Of a stretch of 64,000 nucleotides of DNA, positions 7,850-16,797 are shown piece after piece. The DNA lies in contig NZ_LDJI01000021.1 in assembly GCF_001431415.1 (NCBI RefSeq), forward strand, positions 80,630 through 144,629, given 5' to 3'. Source of the stretch: Stenotrophomonas humi (GTDB lineage Bacteria > Pseudomonadota > Gammaproteobacteria > Xanthomonadales > Xanthomonadaceae). The position numbers and the translations under genes are program-made. The notes beneath the pieces are model-generated. The model made no database searches and was not told the DNA's origin. It worked only from the letters and a program-made list of their open reading frames with translations. Each line of letters starts with the position of its first letter. Within the stretch, counting starts at the first letter, position 1.

Positions 7850-7873
7850 CACGCGCAGCGCCCGCTGCGCGTG
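7850..7873 (+). terminator. Attenuator-like hairpin after flp
   Basis: CACGCGCAGC and GCTGCGCGTG form a perfect 10-base stem with a four-base loop 21 bases after the pilin stop. No T-run follows, and the next pilus gene starts about 80 bases later. Partial termination or protection of the mRNA 3' end, raising pilin over apparatus expression, is the likely role. Confidence 0.6.
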
Positions 7874-7950
7874 ATGTCTTCCGTCGTTCAATTTCGTCCC
7901 AGGTGCTCACGATGTGAGCGCCGATGGTCGGTCTTTGCCCGGTGAAGATC

Positions 7951-9510
7951 ATGAGTCCTCGTGCCAGAGCACACGCTTTCTGTACCCAGAAAATGAACTC
8001 CGTGAGTCAACGACGCAGCATGGCCGGCCAGGCGATGGTGCTCGGCCTGGTCATGTTGCTGGTGCTCTGCGTCGGCGTCATCGTCCTGTTTGATACCGGG
8101 CAGACCGTCAGCAAGAAAGTCGAGCTGGTCAATGCCGCCGACGCCGCCGCTTACAGCGTCGCCGTGCAGGAGGCACGCGCCCTCAACTACGCCGCGTATG
8201 CCAACCGCGCACGCGTGGCCAATGAAGTCGCCATCGCACAGGTGATCGGCCTGTACTCATGGATGAACCAGTTCCACACCACCTCCATCGTGCTGGAAAA
8301 GGTGATGAGCGTGCTGGCCAAGATCCCGTATGTCGGGCCGATCTTCCAGGCCTTGTCATCGGTGTTCAAAGCCATCGGCCAGGCACTCAAAGGCATACGC
8401 CGTGCGTATCACGGCGTTGCGCAGGCGGCGGTGAGCGCGCTGGACATGCTCAATGGTGCGCTGGCCACTTCTTCACGAACCATCCTTGATGCGGTCGCAC
8501 GCATAGACGGCATCATCGTGGCCAGGGACATCGTCAAACGAAACTCCGCCGACGCCTCGCTCAGTGCAGTGGGTACCGGCGTGCTGACCTCGCAGCTGCT
8601 CAGCGCCAACAGCAGCTTCCTGCAGAGCTACCGCATTCCGCGCTCACGGGCAGGTGGTGGCAGCGCCGGTTCGGCGCAGGATCGCAAGGGTGCCGACCGC
8701 TTCCGCAATGTGGTGATGCAATCGCGCGATCCGTTCTCGTGGAGCCGCAGCAACCATGACCTGAACCTGTTCCTGATCAAGTTCAACCAGTCCGGCGGCA
8801 CCGACATGGTCGACTACAACCGTTGGGTCGCCGCCGATGCCATGGGGTTGGAAATCAGCCTGCCGTGGCCACTGGATGACATCAACATCCCACTGGGCTG
8901 GGGCGGCGCGCAGGCGGTCGAGCGCTATCAGCAGCAACGCTTCATGTCCGGCTTTGGCAACGGCAGCGGCTGGGTATCGGAATTCAACAACAACCGTCGC
9001 TATCGGCCTTACGGTGATATCCGCCGCGAGAACCGCGCGGCCAGCAGCATGATCGACAGCGACCCGAATGTCCGCCTCGACAACGGGCAGAAGAAGGGCG
9101 CGTATTTCACCGGATACCAGGGGCTGCGCGACTACGACGACGTGAAGGCGGGCCAGGCACTGCGCCCGTATACCGAACCCGGCAGCCGCGCCAATCCGGC
9201 CAGCAACACCGGCCCGATCTTCACCGTGCACGTGGAAACCGACGTCGCCAAGGCGCGCACCAGTGCCGCGATCGATGGCATCGGTGGACCGGCGGGTTCG
9301 CCAATGGCACTGGAAGACAAGGCAGCCGGCGGCAAGATCTCGGCCTATGCCTCCGGGCAGGTCTACTTCAACCGCCCGCCGAACTACGCGTTGTTCAAGC
9401 GCGGCGACAACCGCCTGGAAGTAGGCAACCTGTTCAGCCCGTACTGGCAGGCGCGCCTGACCGACACACCGAACTCGGTGGAAGCCCTGCTGGGAATCAC
9501 CCGCCTATGA
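7951..9510 (+). CDS. TadG-like protein with prepilin-type N terminus
   Basis: Large pilus-associated protein with the N-terminal motif of the TadE/TadG-like family: MAGQAMVLGLVMLLVLCVGV, one hydrophobic helix, then VNAADAAAYSVAVQEARALNYAAYANRA, the usual amphipathic stretch where TadG-like proteins carry an AADAAA block. The remaining 400 residues are extracytoplasmic, polar and Gly/Asn-rich with no recognised von Willebrand domain. Alternative in-frame starts exist at 7924 and 7993; 7951 is preferred for a GGTGAAG-like site. It overlaps the next gene by four bases. TadG-like proteins are thought to help initiate or anchor the pilus; the exact role here is inferred. Confidence 0.7.
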   Translation: MSPRARAHAFCTQKMNSVSQRRSMAGQAMVLGLVMLLVLCVGVIVLFDTGQTVSKKVELVNAADAAAYSVAVQEARALNYAAYANRARVANEVAIAQVIGLYSWMNQFHTTSIVLEKVMSVLAKIPYVGPIFQALSSVFKAIGQALKGIRRAYHGVAQAAVSALDMLNGALATSSRTILDAVARIDGIIVARDIVKRNSADASLSAVGTGVLTSQLLSANSSFLQSYRIPRSRAGGGSAGSAQDRKGADRFRNVVMQSRDPFSWSRSNHDLNLFLIKFNQSGGTDMVDYNRWVAADAMGLEISLPWPLDDINIPLGWGGAQAVERYQQQRFMSGFGNGSGWVSEFNNNRRYRPYGDIRRENRAASSMIDSDPNVRLDNGQKKGAYFTGYQGLRDYDDVKAGQALRPYTEPGSRANPASNTGPIFTVHVETDVAKARTSAAIDGIGGPAGSPMALEDKAAGGKISAYASGQVYFNRPPNYALFKRGDNRLEVGNLFSPYWQARLTDTPNSVEALLGITRL

Positions 9511-10298
9511 CCAGCAAGCACGCCCCCTTGCGCGGTCTCCGCTGCCTGACGCTGGCAATTTCCGCTGGCATGTTGCTGGTGGCGTGCAACAGCGACGCCA
9601 GTGATGCCAACACGCCAGGCGTTGTCAAGAACATGCCGCCGATCCATCTGGAGCAGACCGCCGAGTTGTTGATAGATGGCGAGAACGCAGCGCGTACGGC
9701 ATACATGCAGGCCGCCGACGCGTGCGAGGCCGGTGGCATACCCACACGGCGGCTGAGTGCGTCGGAGGTCGAACTGGTCGGCGTCACCCGCTATGAGATG
9801 TGGCTCGATGGCACCAGTGAAACAACCCAGACGCGGGCATGGGATGCCGGCCAGGAATCCCCCGACGCGCTGTGCCAGTTCCGCCTGGAACTGAGCGGCA
9901 CGTTTTCCAGCAGCACCGCCGATACCTTCGTCGAGCAGGACCTGGCCACCGGCCAGCGTGAGGAACAGACCGTCGCCGCGGAACCGATGCAACGCTTCGC
10001 CATCGCCGCGCAGGACGAACAGGCACCAGAGGGCTTCCGTGGACCGGTCGCCAAGCAGGTGGCCGGACAGCCTTGCGAGGAATGGACGACGCCTGACGAC
10101 AACCGTTTCTGCGTGTGGTCCGGCGGCAGGGCCTGGGGATTCGGTTCGACCCGGGGCGACGACTACCGTCCTTCGTCGAACGGCATCGTGCTCGAAGCCG
10201 AGCCGGCAAACGGCAACGGCTACCGGGTGGTCACGCAGGTGCTCTCCGCCGGGCAGGCATTCGCCGCGCCAACCGCCGCAACGGAGAAACGCCAATGA
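9507..10298 (+). CDS. Tad-locus lipoprotein of unknown family
   Basis: Predicted lipoprotein of 263 residues: a basic start, hydrophobic core and lipobox LLVAC with cysteine near residue 27. The mature part contains several cysteines (ADACEAGG, DALCQF, QPCEEW, NRFCVWSGG) that may form disulfides in the periplasm. I do not recognise the domain. It is coupled on both sides by ATGA overlaps, to the TadG-like gene before and the TadE-like gene after, so it is almost certainly part of the pilus apparatus. A role as a pilotin or periplasmic partner of the secretin is possible but not shown by sequence. Confidence 0.65.
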   Translation: MTSKHAPLRGLRCLTLAISAGMLLVACNSDASDANTPGVVKNMPPIHLEQTAELLIDGENAARTAYMQAADACEAGGIPTRRLSASEVELVGVTRYEMWLDGTSETTQTRAWDAGQESPDALCQFRLELSGTFSSSTADTFVEQDLATGQREEQTVAAEPMQRFAIAAQDEQAPEGFRGPVAKQVAGQPCEEWTTPDDNRFCVWSGGRAWGFGSTRGDDYRPSSNGIVLEAEPANGNGYRVVTQVLSAGQAFAAPTAATEKRQ

Positions 10299-11092
10299 GT
10301 TTCCGCCGCCTGCAGCGGGGCCAGAGCATGGTCGAGATGGTGGTGCTGTGCCTGGTCCTGGTGCCACTGTTCCTGTTGATCCCGATCCTTGGCAAGTACA
10401 TCCATATCCGCCAGCAGTCGCAACAGGCCACCCGCTCGGCGGCCTGGGAAGCGACCAGCGCACGCTCCTATGCGGTGCCATCCAACGCTCAGGTACGGCC
10501 ACAGCTGATCGCCCGCCACTTCGGCGCGGCCGACAGCAGGATCACCAGCACCGCGCCGAGCACCACCGCCGAGCGTCTGGATGACCCGTTGCTCAACACG
10601 TTCTCCGACCAGCCACTGCTGCAGCGTAGCGACATCACCCTCAACGCTTACCGCAATGATCGCGAGCCCGGCATCATGGGCAAGCTCAGCGGCCTGATCT
10701 CGAAACTACCGGGGCCGTTCCCGCCCAATGAGCGCGGCCTGATCACCGCCCGCATGGACATGCGGATCCGCGACCTGCGTACCGCCGACGGTAGTGCCGC
10801 CGCGTACCTGGAGCCGTTCGACACGATCGGCCTGCGCATGCAGACCAGCAGTACCCTGCTGACCGATCCGTGGAACGCGGCCGGTGCCGGCATCACCGGC
10901 AACAACCCGCGCTCGGTGAAGGCACAGATCCGCAACATGGTGCCGACCAGCAATCTCGAGCAGGGCGCGCAGATGCTGAAAGGTGTGTCGTCGCTGCCGC
11001 TGTTCGGCGTGCTGGGCGATCTCAAGCCGGGCCATATCGAGCCGGATGTGGTGCCGATGGACAAGCTGGAGCGTTATGCGCCACGTCCGTGA
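10295..11092 (+). CDS. TadE-like pseudopilin
   Basis: Protein of 265 residues with the leader LQRG followed by QSMVEMVVLCLVLVPLFLLI, a class IVb prepilin signal with glutamate at +5 after the RG cleavage point. One N-terminal membrane helix precedes an extracytoplasmic domain with an RSAAWEA motif typical of TadE-like proteins. It starts in an ATGA overlap with the lipoprotein gene; a longer upstream frame is an artefact of overlap. It probably forms part of the pilus initiation complex with the other TadE/TadG-like proteins of the operon and would need processing by a prepilin peptidase not found in this window. Confidence 0.75.
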   Translation: MSFRRLQRGQSMVEMVVLCLVLVPLFLLIPILGKYIHIRQQSQQATRSAAWEATSARSYAVPSNAQVRPQLIARHFGAADSRITSTAPSTTAERLDDPLLNTFSDQPLLQRSDITLNAYRNDREPGIMGKLSGLISKLPGPFPPNERGLITARMDMRIRDLRTADGSAAAYLEPFDTIGLRMQTSSTLLTDPWNAAGAGITGNNPRSVKAQIRNMVPTSNLEQGAQMLKGVSSLPLFGVLGDLKPGHIEPDVVPMDKLERYAPRP

Positions 11093-11741
11093 TGCTCTGT
11101 GCATTGTGCTGCTGGTCGCAGCCAGCCAACACGCAACTGCCAGCAACTGGCCGGAGCTGCCGCTTCCCGATGACACGCAGGGCGAGTGGGTTTCGCGGCA
11201 CATGGTGCACAACGGCGTGCCGATGCGCGCAGCACGCTTCCAGAGCAGGCTGACACCGGCGCAGCTGGTGCGGTACTACGAACAGCGTTGGCCCGGCCAG
11301 GTGACGGTCACCGACCTGGGCAGCAAGAAGATCGTCGCCCACGGCACCCAGCAGCATTTCTTCACCATCGAGATCAGCGGTGGCGCGACCGGCAGCGAAG
11401 GTCAGATCGGCATCGTCGAGGTGTTGAAGGAAAAGCCGAGGACCGAGCCCGGTGCGGATTTCCTCAAGCCATCGGGCACCCGCGTCATCACCGACACGGT
11501 CTACATCGACAACCCCGGCCGCACGCTGGCAATGAACGCGCAGATGTCCCCGTTCCAGGCCGACACGTTCTACAAGTCACGCCTGCCCGATCGCGGCTGG
11601 CGCAACGAGGACAACAAGCCCTGCCCGATGATGGCCCTGAGCTGCATCGCCAATTACAGCAATGGCAAGGAACAGTTGACCCTGACCTTCAACCGCAATG
11701 GCGAGACCACCGACGTGGTGGTCAACCAGATATCGAGATAG
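11076..11741 (+). CDS. Exported protein of the Tad locus, unknown family
   Basis: Protein of 221 residues with a signal peptide (MRHVRDALCIVLLVAASQ, cleavage near ATAS) and no further membrane segment, so probably periplasmic. The start ATG lies 17 bases inside the preceding TadE-like gene, favouring coupling; an in-frame GTG lies a few codons later. The mature part has a region LTPAQLVRYYEQRWPGQVTV and two cysteines close together (PCPMMALSC). No family is recognised. Position between pilin-like genes points to pilus assembly. Confidence 0.6.
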   Translation: MRHVRDALCIVLLVAASQHATASNWPELPLPDDTQGEWVSRHMVHNGVPMRAARFQSRLTPAQLVRYYEQRWPGQVTVTDLGSKKIVAHGTQQHFFTIEISGGATGSEGQIGIVEVLKEKPRTEPGADFLKPSGTRVITDTVYIDNPGRTLAMNAQMSPFQADTFYKSRLPDRGWRNEDNKPCPMMALSCIANYSNGKEQLTLTFNRNGETTDVVVNQISR

Positions 11742-11748
11742 CCACGCC

Positions 11749-11934
11749 ATGAGACATCCACCAACGGCAAGCAGACGCACGCAACGCGGTGCTGCGCTCA
11801 TCGAATACACCATCGTTACCGTGCTCGGGATCATCGTGCTGGTTGCCGAGCCCAACATCATCCTCGAACTGGTCCAGGCGCTGCGCAATGCCTATTCGAG
11901 CTTCGTCTACGCACTATCGCTTGGATGGGTATGA
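11749..11934 (+). CDS. Second small Flp-like pilin or pseudopilin
   Basis: Only 61 residues. The leader RRTQRG is followed by AALIEYTIVTVLGIIVLVAE, giving glutamate at +5 and tyrosine at +6 after the RG cleavage site, as in Flp pilins. The C-terminal tail is short and hydrophobic/aromatic (AYSSFVYALSLGWV), unlike the polar tail of the first Flp. It lies seven bases after the exported-protein gene and overlaps cpaB. It may be a minor pilin, tip or priming subunit rather than the main fibre protein. Confidence 0.7.
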   Translation: MRHPPTASRRTQRGAALIEYTIVTVLGIIVLVAEPNIILELVQALRNAYSSFVYALSLGWV

Positions 11935-12719
11935 AGAAAATCAACATCAAGCCGAACCGCAACCTCATCTTCATCATCGTCGCCCTGGCATTGGGTGGCC
12001 TGGCTGCACTGCTGGCGGTGAACTACGTGCAGAAGACCGTGGCCGAACGCACCAAGGACGATGGCGAAACCGTGATCGTCGCCGTGCCAAAGCAGAGTCT
12101 TGAGCAGGGGACGCAGATCACCTCCGATGATCTGGCCGCGCGCCCGGTACCGGTGGATCTGGTACCCGCCGATGCGATCACGCCGGACAACTACGACCAG
12201 TACGTCGGCCGCGTGCTGCGTGCGCCGCTGCCGCAGGGTGCGCCTGTGCCGGGTGCTGCGCTGGTGCCGCTTTACGAGCAGTTTTCCTCGGTGATCAAGG
12301 CAGGCAACGTGGCCTACACGATGTCGGTGGATGAAACCAACTCCATCTCGGGCATGGTCAGCCCGGGCGATCATGTCGACATCCTGTTGACCGTCGATGA
12401 GGACCACGGCGGCGCACGCGTGCTGCCACTGCTGGAAAACATCAACGTGCTGGCCACCGGCAACCGCGTGGGCGAACAACCGGTCGATCCGGAAAACCCC
12501 GGCTATTCAAACATCACCCTGGAACTGGCACCGCGCGAGGCCGAGCGCCTGACCGTGGCCGGCAAGGCCGGCGTCCTGCGGGTGATGCTGCGTCAAAGCC
12601 AGGATTCGGATTCATTCGGCCTCGGTGGTCTGACCCAGAAGCAACTGTTGCAGAAAGGCAGCCAGTCCAGCGGTTCGCAAGGCAGCGGCGTTCATTTCAT
12701 CATTGGAGGCAAGGGCTGA
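11931..12719 (+). CDS. cpaB: Flp pilus assembly protein CpaB/RcpC
   Basis: Periplasmic, membrane-anchored component that links the inner-membrane machinery to the secretin. An N-terminal helix (NLIFIIVALALGGLAALLAV) is followed by the SAF domain typical of CpaB (VIVAVPKQSLEQGTQITSDDLA) and the conserved Flp-assembly core with SGMVSPGDHVDILLTV. The ATG used overlaps the previous stop (ATGA); another ATG lies two codons upstream. Length about 262 residues fits the family. It is followed after three bases by the secretin gene. Confidence 0.88.
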   Translation: MKKINIKPNRNLIFIIVALALGGLAALLAVNYVQKTVAERTKDDGETVIVAVPKQSLEQGTQITSDDLAARPVPVDLVPADAITPDNYDQYVGRVLRAPLPQGAPVPGAALVPLYEQFSSVIKAGNVAYTMSVDETNSISGMVSPGDHVDILLTVDEDHGGARVLPLLENINVLATGNRVGEQPVDPENPGYSNITLELAPREAERLTVAGKAGVLRVMLRQSQDSDSFGLGGLTQKQLLQKGSQSSGSQGSGVHFIIGGKG

Positions 12720-12722
12720 AGT

Positions 12723-14243
12723 ATGCGTATTCGCACCTCACGTTTTTCGATGCTCGGCGCACTCGTCGCCATGTCCTTCTCCAGCACCGCCTCCGCACAA
12801 CAGGTGGACTTCGTCCCGGGAGCAACGCCCAGCACCTCACCAACGGCCCCCAGCGCACCGGTGGTGGTGACGCCGGCAAGCAACGCCCGCGCGGCACCGG
12901 CCTCCAATGCGGCGGCCGGCTCGCTGGTTCCCGGGCGCGCGTTCCCCGCCCCGACCACCAATGGCGCCTACAGCCGCCCGGCATCCAATCGCGAAGCCGT
13001 ACCGCTACCCGAGCGCGCTCGGCTGTATGTCGGCCAAGCGAAGGTGTATCGCCTGCCGCGTGCGCTCAAGCGCGTGGCCGTCGGCAACGGCGAGTTGCTG
13101 CAGGTCACCAACATCGGCCGCAACGAGCTGGTCGTCATCGGCAACAAAACCGGCGACAGCACGATCCACCTGTGGATGCAGGACGGCAGCCAGATCGACG
13201 TACCGGTCAGCATCGGCGAGAACGACACCGAAAGCCTTGCCGAAACCGTACGTACGCTGCTCGCCGACGCCGGCAACATCGGTGTGCATACCGTTGCCGA
13301 CCGTGTCGTCGTCACCGGCCAGGACGTTCATCCGGGTATCGCCGCGCGCATCCAGAGCCTGAAGGAGATCTACCCGCAGCTGCTGGATTTCACCTCTTCC
13401 GATCCGGTTGGCATGCGCCCGATGGTGCTGATGGACGTGAAGATCATGGAGTTCGATTCCAACGCACTGGAAGAGCTCGGCATCAAATGGGACAACGTGA
13501 TCCGTGGCCCGATGGGAGGCCTGATCAAGGACTTCACCACCAACGATTACTTCCGTGTGCTGCCCGAGGGCTCACCGTTCGAGAGCCTGCAACCTCCGCT
13601 GCCGACCGCGCTCAAAGGCACCCAGGCCTATTTCGGCATCGCGACCACGATCGGCTCCAGCATCAACCTGCTGATGAACAAGGGCAAGGCGTTCATGCTT
13701 GCATCGCCGCAGTTGAGCGCACGCAGCGGCGGTTCGGCAAAATTCCTGGTCGGCGGTGAAGTGCCGATCCCGATCCCGCAGGGCTTCGGCCAGGTTACCG
13801 TGGACTTCAAGGAATACGGCATCAAGCTGGACATCGAGCCACTGGTCAACTCGAACCAGGAGATATCCACGCAGCTCATGGCGGAAGTCAGCCGCATCGA
13901 TCCGTCGGTGATGGTGCAGGGTGTCCCTGGCTTCACGACCCGTCGCACCTCTTCGGAGATCAACGTGCGCGCCGGCGAAACCATCGTCGTCTCGGGGCTG
14001 GTGGACAGCAATGCCGCCAAGAGTGCTGAAAAATTCCCGTTCCTCGGGGATATCCCGATTCTCGGAAAGCTGTTCCGTTCCGACGGCTTCCGTGGCAACC
14101 GCACCGAGCTGGTGATGTTCGTGACCCCGCGCATCATCACACCCGACTCGCAGGAGAACCTCGACGCGATTGAACGTGGCAACAACATCCAGGAGCGTGG
14201 CAGGGATGCCATGCCTCGTCGCAACAAAGAGTTCATGCAGTAA
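12723..14243 (+). CDS. cpaC: Flp pilus secretin CpaC/RcpA
   Basis: Outer-membrane secretin forming the pilus exit channel. A signal peptide ends near STASAQQ, then a Pro/Ser/Ala-rich linker of about 70 residues, an N-terminal pilus-formation domain (KRVAVGNGELLQVTNIGRNELVVIG), a BON-like region (ARIQSLKEIYPQLLDF) and the C-terminal secretin domain with GGEVPIPIPQGFG and a terminal ELVMFVTPRII block. Length 506 is usual. It lies between cpaB and the ATPase gene in the order normal for Tad loci. Confidence 0.9.
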   Translation: MRIRTSRFSMLGALVAMSFSSTASAQQVDFVPGATPSTSPTAPSAPVVVTPASNARAAPASNAAAGSLVPGRAFPAPTTNGAYSRPASNREAVPLPERARLYVGQAKVYRLPRALKRVAVGNGELLQVTNIGRNELVVIGNKTGDSTIHLWMQDGSQIDVPVSIGENDTESLAETVRTLLADAGNIGVHTVADRVVVTGQDVHPGIAARIQSLKEIYPQLLDFTSSDPVGMRPMVLMDVKIMEFDSNALEELGIKWDNVIRGPMGGLIKDFTTNDYFRVLPEGSPFESLQPPLPTALKGTQAYFGIATTIGSSINLLMNKGKAFMLASPQLSARSGGSAKFLVGGEVPIPIPQGFGQVTVDFKEYGIKLDIEPLVNSNQEISTQLMAEVSRIDPSVMVQGVPGFTTRRTSSEINVRAGETIVVSGLVDSNAAKSAEKFPFLGDIPILGKLFRSDGFRGNRTELVMFVTPRIITPDSQENLDAIERGNNIQERGRDAMPRRNKEFMQ

Positions 14244-14251
14244 GGACCGCC

Positions 14252-15949
14252 ATGTTCAATGTATTGATCACCACCTCGAATCGGGAAGAACGCCGCGTCC
14301 GCTGCATGCATCGCGAATGCGGCATCGGCCGCGGCGATGGCAACCTCATCGTCCTGCAGGGCTGGAGCATCGCCCAACAACACGCGGCTTTGAAGCGTGA
14401 AGCCAACGGCATCTTCATCCAGACCCTGAGTGGACGCACGGCGGTGCGGGTCAACGGCGAGCACGTGCAGGCGCTGCATGGCCCGCTCAGCAGCAATGAC
14501 CAGGTGGAGATTGGTGACTACCGCCTGCAGGTGATCGATGAAGATCCGCCGGAAACCCGATCACAGGAGGTGCCGGCGACCGTGGCCGAGACGCCCCCTC
14601 CGGCGAACGAACCCATCAGTGAAACCAAATCCGCTTCGCAAGCGTTGGCAAAACCCGATGAGCTCGCGGTGGAGGCAACGGTATGGCGGGCGAGAGTGCA
14701 CGCCGCGCTGGTCAAGCAGATGGACCTGCGCCGCGTCGATGTACGCGGCATGTCCGACGACATCCTGCGCTCCACCACGATCAAGCTGATCGACGGCGTG
14801 ATGGAGAAGGAATTCAACGACCTGCCCAAGACCATCAACCGACGACGCCTGGCCAAGGAAGTGCTGGATGAGGCCATCGGCCTCGGCCCGCTGGAAGACC
14901 TGCTGGACGACAACAGCGTGACTGAAATCATGGTCAATGCCCACGACCAGATCTTCATCGAGCGCGCCGGCCGCATCGAGCAGTCCACGGTCAACTTCAC
15001 CAACGACCGTGCGGTTCTGTCGGCCATCGAACGCATCGTCACACCACTTGGCCGGCGGATCGATGAAAGCTCGCCGATGGTTGACGCCCGTCTGAAAGAC
15101 GGCTCGCGTGTCAACGCGATCATCCCACCGGTGGCCTTGCGCGGGCCCAGCATCAGCATTCGAAAGTTCTCCAAGCGCAAGCTCGAAGGCAAGGATCTGC
15201 TGACGTTCGGCTCACTGAATCCGCCGATGCTTGAATTCCTGATCATGGCGGTCAAGGAACGCCGCAATATCGTGGTCAGTGGCGGCACCGGCTCGGGCAA
15301 GACCACCCTGCTCAACATCCTGTCCAACTTCATCCCCGATGACGACCGCGTGGTCACCATCGAGGATGCCGCCGAACTGCGCCTGGTCCAGCCCAACCTG
15401 GTGGCACTGGAAGCCCGCCCACCGAACATGGAGGGCAAGGGCCAGATCACCATCCGTGATCTGGTGAAGAACGCCCTGCGCATGCGCCCGGACCGGATCG
15501 TCGTCGGCGAGTGCCGTGGCGGCGAAGCATTGGACATGCTGCAGGCGATGAATACCGGCCACGAAGGTTCGTTGACCACCGCGCACGCCAACAACCCGCG
15601 TGAAACGCTGTCTCGCCTTGAAGTGATGGTGATGATGTCCGGCATGGAACTGCCGATGACGGTGGTACGCGAGCAGATCGCCTCGGCGGTGGATCTGATC
15701 GTCCATCAGAAGCGGTACCCGTGCGGCTCGCGCAAGGTCAGCCATATCTCCGAAGTCACCGGCATCGAAAGCGGCACCATCCAGCTGCAGGACATCTTCC
15801 TGTTCAATGCCCGCTCCTATGGTGGTCGCGACGGCAAGGTGGTCGGCGATTTCCGTGCCACCGGCGCGGTGCCGGAGTTCTACGAAATGCTGGCCGAGCG
15901 TGGGGTGAACGTCGACCTGAGCATCTTCCGCACGGGAGCTCCCGGATGA
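14252..15949 (+). CDS. cpaF: Tad pilus ATPase CpaF/TadA with N-terminal FHA-like domain
   Basis: Secretion ATPase powering Flp pilus assembly, 565 residues. The C-terminal 400 residues have the CpaF features: FNDLPKTINRRRLAKEVLDEAIGLGPLEDLL, Walker A GGTGSGKTT at about 344-352, the Asp box VVTIEDAAELRL, Walker B IVVGECRGGEALDML and the His box TAHANNPRETLSR. The first about 95 residues look like a forkhead-associated domain (IGRGDGN at 25, H44, RVNGE around 68), joined by an acidic/proline linker. The usual phospho-binding Ser-Arg before the histidine reads Ala-Gln, so the domain may not bind phosphothreonine. No separate cpaE/tadZ gene precedes it. It overlaps tadB by four bases. Confidence 0.9.
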   Translation: MFNVLITTSNREERRVRCMHRECGIGRGDGNLIVLQGWSIAQQHAALKREANGIFIQTLSGRTAVRVNGEHVQALHGPLSSNDQVEIGDYRLQVIDEDPPETRSQEVPATVAETPPPANEPISETKSASQALAKPDELAVEATVWRARVHAALVKQMDLRRVDVRGMSDDILRSTTIKLIDGVMEKEFNDLPKTINRRRLAKEVLDEAIGLGPLEDLLDDNSVTEIMVNAHDQIFIERAGRIEQSTVNFTNDRAVLSAIERIVTPLGRRIDESSPMVDARLKDGSRVNAIIPPVALRGPSISIRKFSKRKLEGKDLLTFGSLNPPMLEFLIMAVKERRNIVVSGGTGSGKTTLLNILSNFIPDDDRVVTIEDAAELRLVQPNLVALEARPPNMEGKGQITIRDLVKNALRMRPDRIVVGECRGGEALDMLQAMNTGHEGSLTTAHANNPRETLSRLEVMVMMSGMELPMTVVREQIASAVDLIVHQKRYPCGSRKVSHISEVTGIESGTIQLQDIFLFNARSYGGRDGKVVGDFRATGAVPEFYEMLAERGVNVDLSIFRTGAPG

Positions 15950-16797
15950 ATGAGATATGGCTGATCGCATTGCTTGCGTTCGGCAGCTTCGCGCTGGCCG
16001 GCATGTATCTGGCCAGCAGCAGCGCCGGTTTCATGGAGCGCTATCGCGAAAATTTCATGAACCAGGCGCGTTTGAACCTGGCCGACATGTTCCTGTTCGT
16101 GGACGCGCGCTCGCTGTTCGTCGGCAACGCCCTTCTGCTGGTTCTGTTGCCGCTGGTGCTCTGGGTGGTTACCGGCAACCTGTTGCTGCCCATCATCGTG
16201 CTGCTCCTGCTGGCGGTCCTGCCGCGGAAGATCTACCTGTGGCTGAAGCAGCGACGCTTGGATCGCATCCAGCAGCAGCTCCCCGATGGCCTGCTGATGC
16301 TGGCCAGCAGCCTGCGCGCCGGCGTCGGCTTCAACCCCGCGCTGGAAACCCTTGCCCAGGACGGGCAACCGCCGCTGGCACAGGAGCTGTCGCTGATCCT
16401 GCGCGAGCAGCACATGGGCGTGCGCACCGAGGAGGCACTGGAGCACTTTGCCCAACGCGTTCCCATCGATGACGCCAAGCTGTTCGTCGCCGCGGTGACC
16501 ATCTCGCGCGAGGTCGGCGGCAACCTGGCCGAGACGCTGGCCACACTGGCCGAGACCCTGCGCCGAAAATTGATGATGGAAGGCAAGGTCAAGGCGCTCA
16601 CCGCGCAGGGTCGGCTGCAGGGCATCGTGATGGCGATGTTGCCGGCCGGCCTGGTCGGCTTCCTGGTGCTGTTCTACCCGGAAACAATGAACCCGATGTT
16701 CCACACGTGGCAGGGCTGGTGCGTCATCGCCCTGATCTTCGTGCTGGAGTATCTGGGGTATCGCATGTGCCGCAAAATCATGACGATCGACATATGA
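15946..16797 (+). CDS. tadB: Tad pilus inner-membrane platform protein TadB
   Basis: First of two GspF-type platform proteins, 283 residues. It has an N-terminal helix, a pair of strongly hydrophobic helices around LFVGNALLLVLLPLVLWVV, the cytoplasmic GspF domain (LPDGLLMLASSLRAGVGFNPALE and EVGGNLAETLATLAETLRRK) and a C-terminal helix pair. Starts in an ATGA overlap with the ATPase gene, and its own stop overlaps the start of tadC, so the three are translationally coupled. Confidence 0.88.
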   Translation: MNEIWLIALLAFGSFALAGMYLASSSAGFMERYRENFMNQARLNLADMFLFVDARSLFVGNALLLVLLPLVLWVVTGNLLLPIIVLLLLAVLPRKIYLWLKQRRLDRIQQQLPDGLLMLASSLRAGVGFNPALETLAQDGQPPLAQELSLILREQHMGVRTEEALEHFAQRVPIDDAKLFVAAVTISREVGGNLAETLATLAETLRRKLMMEGKVKALTAQGRLQGIVMAMLPAGLVGFLVLFYPETMNPMFHTWQGWCVIALIFVLEYLGYRMCRKIMTIDI

